Shown: positions 41,700 through 49,511 of the stretch, one piece after another | How positions within the stretch are numbered: the stretch's first letter is position 1 | Layout of the letters: each line of letters starts with the position of its first letter | Assembly: GCF_020400725.1 (NCBI RefSeq) | Contig: NZ_JAINVG010000041.1 | Location: 1-64,000 of the forward strand | Reading direction: 5' to 3' | From: Streptomyces sp. NK15101 | GTDB lineage: Bacteria; Actinomycetota; Actinomycetes; Streptomycetales; Streptomycetaceae | DNA: 64,000 nt | Position numbers and translations under genes: made by a program | The notes under the pieces: model-generated | What the model saw: the letters and a program-made list of their open reading frames with translations, nothing else | Told to the model about the DNA's origin: nothing | Database searches by the model: none

Positions 41700-44600
41700 A
41701 TGCACATCGTCAACTTCGCCTACGAATGCGGCGGCTTCGACTCCCGGCTGATGCGCGGGGGCCTCTCGCCGCTGGTGTGGAACCTGTCCCGGGAGTACGC
41801 CTCCCTCGGGCACCGGGTGTCGGTCGTCACCCCCGCGCACGGGCACCTCGACCGGCTGCGCGAGTCGTACGCGATCGAGGACCTGGACTTCCGGCTCGAC
41901 CACACGGTGCCGCTGGTGCTCGATCCGAAGACCTGGCCCGGGCGGCCCGCCGAGACGGCGCTGTCGCTGACGACCCGGGCCCATCTGCTGCGGCTCGACG
42001 GCGTGGACGTGTACTTCCTGTCCGACGCCCAGCTGGACCTGCTGCCCGACCGGCTGTACCCCCCGCCGGACTCCGAGGGACGGGACCTGTCGTTCTTCAA
42101 GCCGCTGGTCTTCCAGGTGGCCGGACTGCGCTTCCTGCGGGAGCGGCTCGGCGGGGAGGAGCCGGCGATCGTCCACGGCTTCGAGCCGTCCTACCACCAC
42201 CGCGTCCCGCTGGTGCTGCGCGACGACCCCCGGTGGCGCTGCGTCAGCACGGTGGCGGCCAACGCCCCGATCACCCAGAAGGTCTACCGGCCCCAGCTCG
42301 ACGCCCTGCTGGGCCTCTTCGACGGGCCCTCCGAACCGGCCGGTGCCGGGGCGGGCGGGGCCGGGGCGGGCGGGGCGGTCCCCCTCGACGCCTGGGACGA
42401 GGTGCCGCCGCCGGAGGACTCGCCGGCCGCCGCCATGGTGCGGGCCCTCGCGGCGACGCGCCTGCACACCGAGTACGGCCCCGACCACGTGGGCCTCTTC
42501 CCGCAGCTCCTCGCCCACGCCGACCTCGTGGATTTCGTCTCCCCCGGCCAGCGCGACCACTACAGCACCTTCGCCGACACCCCGATGGAGCGGTACGTCG
42601 CCTCGCTGCCCGTCTCCGGCCTGCTCCGGGAGCAGGCGGGCAAGCTGTTCGACGGGGGCTGCGGAGTCTCCGGGTCGTGGCTGGAGAGGGACCCGGGGGA
42701 GGTCGACCGCGACGCGGTGCTGCGTTCCCTGGGGCTCGATCCGGCCCGGCCGGTCTTCTACCACGCGGCCCGGTACGCCGTGCACCACAAGGGGCAGCTG
42801 GAGCTGATCCGGGCCGTGGAGGAGGTCCTGGCCGGCGGCGCGGAGGTCAGCTTCCTCCTGCGGTGCGCGACGGGCGCGGGCGGGGTGGCCGAGGTGTCGC
42901 CCGCCAACGCGTACTTCCAGCGGGTGGCGGACGCGTATCCGGACCGGGTGCGGCTGGACTGGCGGCTCGTCGACGAGGACGCGCTCTTCGCGGAGGCCGC
43001 CTGCGCCGACTTCTGCGTCTATCCGTCGAAGTTCGAGCTCGACGGATTCCTCATCGCGCAGGCCGAGGCGATGGCCTGCGGCGCCGTGCCCATCGCCACC
43101 TCGCAGCGGACCACCGCCCACTTCGGGCACGCGCTCCCCCACGAGGACCCGGCGGCGACGGGCTTCGCGGTCCGCGGCTCGTTCCGCGACGACGACCGCG
43201 AACTCGCGTCGCTGCTCGCGGACCGGATCCGTGCCGCGGAGCGGATGTTCCGCGGGGCACCGGAGGAGTACGCGCGCCTGTCCGCCGCGGCCTCCGAGAC
43301 CGCCCGCGGTTTCACCTGGGGCGAGAGCGCGCGCCGCCGCCTCGCCGTGTTCCGGGAGCTCCTCGACGACGTCCCCCGCCGGCTGCCGGCGGGGGACGCG
43401 ATCCGGTACGGATGGTTCGATCTGCTCGACGGGGCGGAGTGGGCCGAGCACCGGGAGGCGATCGCCCGGCGCGCCCTCGAACTGGGGGACGCCACCGCCT
43501 ACGGGCGGTGCGCCGAGCTCGACGGTGCCGCGTACGAGGCCCTGTTCGCCGCCGCGTTCCGACGGGCGGACTTCCCGCGCTGCGCCGAACTGGCGGAGGC
43601 GGCGGGCCGCGAGGCGCTGATGGCCCCGGTCCGGCACCGCTGCCGCGTCTCGCCCGCCCGGCCGGACGGGACGCTCCTGGTGGAGTACCGGCACCCGGAG
43701 GTGGCGGCGGTCGACGTCGTGGTCGAGGGGGAGGTGACGACGGCCCCCGGCGGCACGGACCCGTCCGGTCCGGAACCCCTCGAATCGGCGGCCGAGGCCG
43801 CGCTGTCGGACGAGCCGGTGCCGCCGGCCGGCACGACCCGGACCGCCGCGCTGCGGCGGGACGCCGACGGCGTCTTCCGGGGCCCCGTCCGGGCCGACGG
43901 CCTGCGGGCGGGCCTCGTCCTCCGGCTCACGCTCACCGGCGGCCGCGTGACCTGGGACAACGTCCCCCTCCCGGAGGCGCCGCCCTACCGCGTCGTGGCC
44001 ACGGACCTCGACGGCACGCTGCTCCGCGACGACCTGACGGTCTCGTCGAGGACCCGGCGCGCGCTCGATCTGGTGGCCGCGTCGGGGGCCCGGCACCTCG
44101 TGGTGACCGGCCGTCCGGCCGCCGCGTGCCGCCGACTGCTCGACTCCCTCGGTTACACGGGGCTCGCCGTCTGCGGACAGGGCGCGCAGTTGTACGACGC
44201 GGGCGCGGACCGGCTGCTGTCCGCGGAGCGGCTCGACACCGGACTCGCCCGCTCGGTCGTCGCCCGCGTCGAGGACCTCGTCGGTCCGCTGGAGCTGGGG
44301 GTGGTGACCTCTCCCCCGGAGAGCCGGTTCAAGGTCACACCGGGCTTCGGCGAGCGGGTGCGGCACGGCTGGGACGTCACGGCCGACCGGTCGCTGCTGT
44401 GGGAGTCGCCGATCGACAAGCTGGTGCTGCACCACCGTGTCCTCGGGGACGACGAGCTGGCCGAGGCGGCCCGCCGGCTCTGCGGTGCGGAGGTGACCGT
44501 CGTGCACTCCGTCCGGGGCATGGTCGAGGTCCTGCCCCGGGGGATCACCAAGGGCACCGGCGTCGCGCGGGCCCTGGAGCTCCTCGGTGCCACGGGCGAG

Positions 44601-44801
44601 GAGACCGTGGCCTTCGGCGACATGCCCAACGACATGCCCATGCTCGCCCTGGCCGGCCGCGGTGTGGCGGTCGCCAACGCGCACGCGGCGCTGCGGGCCG
44701 TCGCGGACGAGATCGCGCCGGGCAACGAGGAGGACGGCGTGGCGGCGGTCCTGGAGCGCCTCTTCGGCACTCCTGTGACGCCCATGGGAGGTGGCGCGTG
44801 A
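41700..44801 (+). CDS. Glycosyltransferase-HAD phosphatase fusion
   Basis: A 1033-residue two-enzyme protein. Residues 1 to about 600 are a GT-B transferase homologous to the upstream gene (GGLSPLVWNLSREYASLGHR, YAVHHKGQLELIRAVEE, PSKFELDGFLIAQAEAMACG). Residues about 762-1033 form a Cof-type HAD phosphatase: nucleophile motif ATDLDGTLL (motif I), VTGRPAAACRR (II), a lysine (III) in PRGITKGTGVARAL, and GDMPNDMPML (IV). A glycine-rich insert (about 213-224) resembles a linker. In acarbose biosynthesis the phosphatase AcbJ removes the 7-phosphate of valienol 7-phosphate; here that activity seems fused to a transferase. Confidence 0.85.
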   Translation: MHIVNFAYECGGFDSRLMRGGLSPLVWNLSREYASLGHRVSVVTPAHGHLDRLRESYAIEDLDFRLDHTVPLVLDPKTWPGRPAETALSLTTRAHLLRLDGVDVYFLSDAQLDLLPDRLYPPPDSEGRDLSFFKPLVFQVAGLRFLRERLGGEEPAIVHGFEPSYHHRVPLVLRDDPRWRCVSTVAANAPITQKVYRPQLDALLGLFDGPSEPAGAGAGGAGAGGAVPLDAWDEVPPPEDSPAAAMVRALAATRLHTEYGPDHVGLFPQLLAHADLVDFVSPGQRDHYSTFADTPMERYVASLPVSGLLREQAGKLFDGGCGVSGSWLERDPGEVDRDAVLRSLGLDPARPVFYHAARYAVHHKGQLELIRAVEEVLAGGAEVSFLLRCATGAGGVAEVSPANAYFQRVADAYPDRVRLDWRLVDEDALFAEAACADFCVYPSKFELDGFLIAQAEAMACGAVPIATSQRTTAHFGHALPHEDPAATGFAVRGSFRDDDRELASLLADRIRAAERMFRGAPEEYARLSAAASETARGFTWGESARRRLAVFRELLDDVPRRLPAGDAIRYGWFDLLDGAEWAEHREAIARRALELGDATAYGRCAELDGAAYEALFAAAFRRADFPRCAELAEAAGREALMAPVRHRCRVSPARPDGTLLVEYRHPEVAAVDVVVEGEVTTAPGGTDPSGPEPLESAAEAALSDEPVPPAGTTRTAALRRDADGVFRGPVRADGLRAGLVLRLTLTGGRVTWDNVPLPEAPPYRVVATDLDGTLLRDDLTVSSRTRRALDLVAASGARHLVVTGRPAAACRRLLDSLGYTGLAVCGQGAQLYDAGADRLLSAERLDTGLARSVVARVEDLVGPLELGVVTSPPESRFKVTPGFGERVRHGWDVTADRSLLWESPIDKLVLHHRVLGDDELAEAARRLCGAEVTVVHSVRGMVEVLPRGITKGTGVARALELLGATGEETVAFGDMPNDMPMLALAGRGVAVANAHAALRAVADEIAPGNEEDGVAAVLERLFGTPVTPMGGGA

Positions 44802-46876
44802 GCGACCCGCTCTCCCGTCTCGCCGAGGCCCACGGCGTGGCGACGGGCTACCGCACCGACCGGGGGCGCCAGGTCGACGTCCCCCGGGACACCCTGGTCT
44901 CGGTGCTCGCCGCGTGCGGCGTCGACGCCTCGACGCCCGCCGCCGCGGAGGCCGCCCTCGCGGCCCACCGCGCCGAGCGGGACCGGCGGCTCGTTCCGCC
45001 GTGCGTCGTGGTGCGGGGGCCCCGTGGTCCCCGCCCGAAGCTGCCGGCCGGAACCAGGGCCGAGGTGCTCTGCGCCGACGGCCGTACGCGGGGGCTCGAC
45101 GAGCCGCTGCCGGTGGGGTCCCACACCCTGAGCGTGGAGCGGGACGGACGGCAGGACGCGGCGGTGCTGCTGGTCGCGCCGGACCGGTCGGTCGCGGCAC
45201 CGTACTCCTGGGGCTTCCTCGTCCAGCTCTACTTCCTGCTCTCGCGCCGTTCCTGGGGCATGGGCGACCTCGGTGACCTCGCCGAGCTGGTCTCCTGGGC
45301 GGGACGGGACCTGGGGGCGGACTTCGTGCAACTGGGTCCGCTGCACGCGATGGAGCCCGGTCCGCTGCCGGATCCGTCGCCCTACCGCCCGAGCAGCCGG
45401 CGCTTCCCCGACCCGATGCACGTGCGGGTCGAGGCCGTCCCCGAGTTCGCGTACCTGGCGGAGGGGTCGCGCACCCGCGTCCGGCAGCTGGCGGACCGGG
45501 CCGCGTCCCTCAACTCCGCCGTCCTCGCCGGGGATTCGCTCATCCGCCGCGAGGAGGTGCGCGACCTGAAGCTGGCGGCCCTGCGCGAGGTGTACGAGGT
45601 GCCCCGCCCGCCGGGGCGCGAGGCGGCGTTCGCCGCGTTCACGGCGCGGGAGGGCCGCGACCTCACGGACTTCGCCACCTGGTGCGCGCTGGCGGAGGTC
45701 CACGGCCCGGCCTGGCGTTCCTGGCCCGCCGCACTGCGCGATCCGCGGTCGGCGGACGTGGCCGCCGCCCGACGGGTCCTGTCCGGCGCCGTCGACTTCC
45801 ACCGGTGGCTCGCCTGGATCACCGACGAGCAGCTCGCCGGTGCCCAGCGCGCCGCGCGGGAGGCGGGGATGCGCGTCGGGCTCGTGCACGACCTGGCGGT
45901 GGGCGTGGCCCCCGAGGGGGCCGACGCCTGGGCGCTCCAGCACTGTCTGGCCGAGGGCATGTCGGTGGGGGCCCCGCCGGACGACTTCAATCCGGCCGGT
46001 CAGGACTGGGGCCAGCCGCCGTGGCGTCCGGACGCGCTGGCCGCGGAGGGCTACCGGCCCTTCGCCCGTCTGCTGCGTGCGGGGCTGCGGCATTCCGGCG
46101 CCCTGCGCGTCGACCACGTCATGGGGCTCTTCCGCCTCTGGTGGGTGCCCGAGGGGCGGCCCCCGACCGACGGCACCTACGTGCGGTACGACGGCGCGGC
46201 GATGCTGGCCGTGCTGGGCGCCGAGGCGGAGGCCGCCGGGGCGTTCGTCATCGGGGAGGACCTGGGCACGGTCGAGCCGGAGGTCCGCGAGGAGCTCGCG
46301 GACCGGGGCGTGCTGGGGACGGCCGTGCAGCGCTTCGAGTTCGAGGGCGGTTCCGAGGGCCGGGTGGGCCCTCTGCCGCCGGAGCGGTGGCGTGAGCACT
46401 GCCTGGCCACCCTGACCACGCACGACCTGCCCACCACGGCGGCCTGGCTCAGCGGCGAACACGTCGACCTGCGGGCCTCGCTGGGGCTGCTCACCCGGCC
46501 GGCCGAGCGGGAGAAGGCCGAGGCCGCCGCCGAACGGGACGGCTGGCTCGACGAGTTGGAACGCCTCGGGCTCCTGCCCGATCCCGCCGGCGAGGTCGCG
46601 GCCCTGCACACGTACCTGAGTCTGACGCCGGCCCGGATGATCGGCGTCTGGCTTCCGGACACGACCGGCGACCGGCGGCCGCAGAACCTGCCGGGCACGG
46701 CGGGGGTCCACCCCAACTGGTGCCTGCCGATCGCCGACGGACAGGGCCGTCCCGTGTCCCTGGAGGAGCTGTCGGAGGCTCCGCTCGTCCGCCACCTGGC
46801 CGAGGTGTACGCACGCCGGCCGCAAGCACACCGAGTGACCAACGAGGAGAGGCATGTCAAGCCGGGTTCTAGTTGA
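44798..46876 (+). CDS. malQ: 4-alpha-glucanotransferase (amylomaltase, AcbQ-like)
   Basis: A 692-residue GH77 enzyme with the N-terminal extension of actinobacterial MalQ (about 1-150). Catalytic stretches are GALRVDHVMGLFRLWW (nucleophile Asp), FVIGEDLGTVEP (general acid Glu) and LTTHDLPTTAAWLSG (third Asp). It moves maltosyl segments between malto-oligosaccharides and can provide maltose or maltotriose acceptors. Acarbose clusters encode a homologue (AcbQ). GTG start overlapping the fusion gene; its last 23 bp overlap the cyclase gene, showing tight coupling. Confidence 0.93.
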   Translation: MSDPLSRLAEAHGVATGYRTDRGRQVDVPRDTLVSVLAACGVDASTPAAAEAALAAHRAERDRRLVPPCVVVRGPRGPRPKLPAGTRAEVLCADGRTRGLDEPLPVGSHTLSVERDGRQDAAVLLVAPDRSVAAPYSWGFLVQLYFLLSRRSWGMGDLGDLAELVSWAGRDLGADFVQLGPLHAMEPGPLPDPSPYRPSSRRFPDPMHVRVEAVPEFAYLAEGSRTRVRQLADRAASLNSAVLAGDSLIRREEVRDLKLAALREVYEVPRPPGREAAFAAFTAREGRDLTDFATWCALAEVHGPAWRSWPAALRDPRSADVAAARRVLSGAVDFHRWLAWITDEQLAGAQRAAREAGMRVGLVHDLAVGVAPEGADAWALQHCLAEGMSVGAPPDDFNPAGQDWGQPPWRPDALAAEGYRPFARLLRAGLRHSGALRVDHVMGLFRLWWVPEGRPPTDGTYVRYDGAAMLAVLGAEAEAAGAFVIGEDLGTVEPEVREELADRGVLGTAVQRFEFEGGSEGRVGPLPPERWREHCLATLTTHDLPTTAAWLSGEHVDLRASLGLLTRPAEREKAEAAAERDGWLDELERLGLLPDPAGEVAALHTYLSLTPARMIGVWLPDTTGDRRPQNLPGTAGVHPNWCLPIADGQGRPVSLEELSEAPLVRHLAEVYARRPQAHRVTNEERHVKPGSS

Positions 46877-48056
46877 CGAGGCACGTCTGTCGGGGGTGTG
46901 GGAGGACGCCGACGGCTTCAGCCTGCTGGCGCCGGACGGCACCGGGTACCGGTCGGACCTCGTCCCGGGGGTGCTCTCCCCCGGGAATCCCGCACTCGCC
47001 CGCGCCGTGGGCGGACGCCGGGTCGTCGCCTTCACGGGGCCGACCGTCGACCGCCTGTACGGGCGGGCGCTGCGCGACTACCTGGGGGCGAACCTGGCCC
47101 CGGGGACGTGGACGCTGCACACGATCCCCACCGGGGAGAAGAACAAGACCCTGGCCATGGCGGAGCGCGTCTGCACGCTGGCCAAGGCGGCGGGGCTCGA
47201 CCGGCACGGGGTCATGCTGGCCCTCGGCGGCGGGATCGTCTCGGACGTCGTGGGCTTCGCCGCCTCGATGTACTCCCGGGGGATCCGCTACATCCGGGTC
47301 AACACCACCCTCGTCGGCCAGGTGGACGTCGGCGTCGGCGTCAAGACGGGGGTCAACGCCCTGCACACGAAGAACATGTTCGGTGCCTACCACCCCGCGC
47401 ACGCCTCGCTGAGCGATCCCGCGTTCCTCTCCACCCTGCCCGTGCGGGAGATCCGGTGCGGTCTCGCCGAGATCGTGAAGATGGCCGTGATCCTGGACGA
47501 GGAGCTGTTCCGCACGCTGGAGCGGTATCCGGACGCGTTCCGGCGGGGCGGAACCCCGACGCCCCCCGAGGTCGAGACGTACGTCCTGCGCACCTCGATG
47601 CGGCTGATGATGGAGGAGCTGTGCCCGAACCTGCGGGAGCACCAGCTCGCCCGCCTGGTGGACTTCGGCCACACCTTCAGCCCCGTGATCGAGACGGCCG
47701 GCGACCACCGCCTCGAGCACGGCGAGGCCGTCGCCGTCGACATGGCGCTCTCGGCCTGTCTGGCGCTGCGGCTCGGTCTGGTCGAGGAGCGGGAGTGCGA
47801 CCGGATCATCGGCCTCCTCGCCCGCATCGGGCTGCCCGTCTTCGACGCGGAGACGTGCACGCCGGAACTGATGACGCGGGCGCTGGAGGAGTCCTGGGAA
47901 CGGCGCGGCCGCCGGCTGCACCTGGTGGTCCCCATCGCCGCGGGCAAGGCGACGTTCGTCGACGACCTCGCCGACGTGCCCGGTGACGTGCTCCGCCTCG
48001 CCCTGGACGAACTCGCCCTGAGAGCCGGCGGCGTCGCCGAGGGGACCCGGCCGTGA
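46854..48056 (+). CDS. Sugar phosphate cyclase, 2-epi-5-epi-valiolone synthase-like (AcbC-like)
   Basis: A 400-residue member of the dehydroquinate-synthase superfamily. It cyclises sedoheptulose 7-phosphate to a C7 cyclitol. The NAD site is LALGGGIVSDVVGF. Zinc ligands are probably Glu206 (CGLAEIVKMA), His273 (VDFGHTFSP) and His289 (EHGEAV). EEVS-type features rather than true DHQS features are KNMFGAYHPAH, EELCPNLREHQLARLVDFGH and the TFSP after the zinc histidine. Small deviations (VNTTLVG, VDVGVGVKTGVN) mean the exact product, 2-epi-5-epi-valiolone or a stereoisomer, is not certain. ATG with GAGGAGAGG. It is the committed step of the cluster. Confidence 0.9.
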   Translation: MSSRVLVDEARLSGVWEDADGFSLLAPDGTGYRSDLVPGVLSPGNPALARAVGGRRVVAFTGPTVDRLYGRALRDYLGANLAPGTWTLHTIPTGEKNKTLAMAERVCTLAKAAGLDRHGVMLALGGGIVSDVVGFAASMYSRGIRYIRVNTTLVGQVDVGVGVKTGVNALHTKNMFGAYHPAHASLSDPAFLSTLPVREIRCGLAEIVKMAVILDEELFRTLERYPDAFRRGGTPTPPEVETYVLRTSMRLMMEELCPNLREHQLARLVDFGHTFSPVIETAGDHRLEHGEAVAVDMALSACLALRLGLVEERECDRIIGLLARIGLPVFDAETCTPELMTRALEESWERRGRRLHLVVPIAAGKATFVDDLADVPGDVLRLALDELALRAGGVAEGTRP

Positions 48057-48457
48057 CCGGGGGTACCGGGACCGCGCGGCCCCTCGTGAACCTGCGGGAC
48101 CTGCTGTCCCCCAAACCCCGCGACCACGGCGGGACGGGGACGATCCTCGCCCACCGGATCTTCGCCCGGGGCGAGGGGGCCGGCGCCGACTTCATCGACC
48201 TGGCCGTCCTGCCGCCGGGGACGTCCATCGGACGGCACCGGCACGGTCACGACCGCGAGACGTACGTCGTGCTCAGCGGCAGCGGCGTGATGTACCGGGA
48301 CGGGGAGGCGTTCCGGGTGGGGACCGGGGACGTCATCCCCAACGAGCCCTTCGGCGAGCACGGCCTGAGCAACGACACGGACACGGAACTGGCGCTTCTC
48401 GTCTTCGAGGTGGAGGCCGGCGACAGGAAGGACCCCGATGGCGATCCCGCCCGGTGA
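48053..48457 (+). CDS. Cupin-domain protein
   Basis: A 134-residue single cupin. Motif 1 is GRHRHGHDRETYVVLSGSG (three histidines and a glutamate, the usual metal set) and motif 2 is GDVIPNEPFGEHGLSN. It resembles small sugar-isomerase/epimerase-like or binding cupins. It lies between the cyclase and the ROK kinase with overlaps on both sides (GTGA and 20 bp), so it must be co-translated. In that place it may epimerise the cyclitol ketone (an AcbO-like step) or stabilise an intermediate. This is inference only; no specific family is recognised. Confidence 0.85.
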   Translation: MTGGTGTARPLVNLRDLLSPKPRDHGGTGTILAHRIFARGEGAGADFIDLAVLPPGTSIGRHRHGHDRETYVVLSGSGVMYRDGEAFRVGTGDVIPNEPFGEHGLSNDTDTELALLVFEVEAGDRKDPDGDPAR

Positions 48458-49511
48458 CCCGGCGGTGACGGAGACCGGCCGGCCCCTGACCGTCATGGAC
48501 GTCGGGGGGACGACGCTGCGCGTCGGCACCTTCGACGTCCGGGGCGGCGGACGGCTGTCGGACGTGGCCCGGATGCGGGTGGACGGCATGGACCGTCACC
48601 CCGGCAGGCCCGTGCCCGTGCTCCAGCGGCAGGTGGTCGACCAGATCGTGCGCGAGGCGGAGCGGCGGGCCGGGGCGCGCCCCGGCCCCGCTCCGGCCGC
48701 CCTGGCCGTCGCCTTCGCCGGCCCGGTCGCCCGGGACGGGACCGTCCTGGGCGCCCCGACGGTGTGGGGCGAAGGCGGTGAGCCCCTCCCGCTCCGGGAG
48801 ATCCTGAGCGCCCGGCTGGCCGTGCCGGTGCTCGTCGTCAACGACCTCACGGCGGCCGCCTGGCGGTACGGGACGGAGAGCGCGGTCCCGTTCTGTCTGC
48901 TGACCGTCAGCTCCGGCATCGGGAACAAGGTGTTCCGCGACGGCGACGTGCTCCTCGACGCCGAGGGGTACGGCGGGGAGCTCGGTCACTGGACCTGCGA
49001 CCGCTCCCCCGACGCCCCGCCGTGCGACTGCGGGGGGCGCGGGCACCTGGGGGCGATCGCCTCGGGGCGGGGCGTCCTCGCCGCGGTGCGCCGGGCGGCG
49101 GCGGCCGACCCGGCGGGATACGCCCGGTCGGCACCGGCCCGCGCCGGGGCGGCCGATCCGCTGTTCCTCGGCAATCCGGAGATCGCGGAGGCCGTACGGA
49201 ACGGGGACCCGTTCACGACGGCCGTGCTGCGCTCCACCCTCGTGCACCTGGCGGCGGCCGTGGGCGCGGTGTTCGCCTCGATCGGAATCCGCCGCTACGT
49301 CCTGATGGGAGGCTTCGCCCTCGCGGTCGGCGAGCGCTACCGGGAGCTGCTGGTGGAGGAACTCGTGCGGCAGGGCTGCTTCGGACTGTCGGCCGCCCAG
49401 GTGGACGCCATGGTCGTGCTGGGCGAGGACGACGACGACCACGGCCTGATCGGGGTCGGCCGGCTCATGGGCCGCCGGCTCGCGGCACACCGGGAGAAGG
49501 TGACCCTCTGA
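48438..49511 (+). CDS. ROK-family kinase, AcbM-like cyclitol kinase
   Basis: A 357-residue glucokinase-like ROK protein. The ATP phosphate motif is DVGGTTLRVG (about residues 21-30), the catalytic Asp is in VVNDLTAAAWR, and the zinc motif is ELGHW...CDCGGRGHLG. In the last part the third cysteine of the usual CxCGxxGCxE is a histidine and the glutamate is missing. AcbM, a ROK-family kinase, phosphorylates 2-epi-5-epi-valiolone at C-7. The adjacent cyclase makes the same role likely here. ATG overlapping the cupin gene by 20 bp, with its stop overlapping the next start (TGATG). Confidence 0.87.
   Translation: MAIPPGDPAVTETGRPLTVMDVGGTTLRVGTFDVRGGGRLSDVARMRVDGMDRHPGRPVPVLQRQVVDQIVREAERRAGARPGPAPAALAVAFAGPVARDGTVLGAPTVWGEGGEPLPLREILSARLAVPVLVVNDLTAAAWRYGTESAVPFCLLTVSSGIGNKVFRDGDVLLDAEGYGGELGHWTCDRSPDAPPCDCGGRGHLGAIASGRGVLAAVRRAAAADPAGYARSAPARAGAADPLFLGNPEIAEAVRNGDPFTTAVLRSTLVHLAAAVGAVFASIGIRRYVLMGGFALAVGERYRELLVEELVRQGCFGLSAAQVDAMVVLGEDDDDHGLIGVGRLMGRRLAAHREKVTL

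Noticed and set aside
41450..44797. Apparent long N-terminal extension of the amylomaltase
   Set aside because: The upstream part is an out-of-frame shadow of the GT-HAD gene. The GTG at 44798, overlapping its stop, is the natural start.
46854..48056. True 3-dehydroquinate synthase (AroB) for aromatic amino acids
   Set aside because: The TFSP after the zinc histidine, the PNLREHQLARLVDFGH block and the pseudo-sugar neighbours fit EEVS-type cyclases instead.
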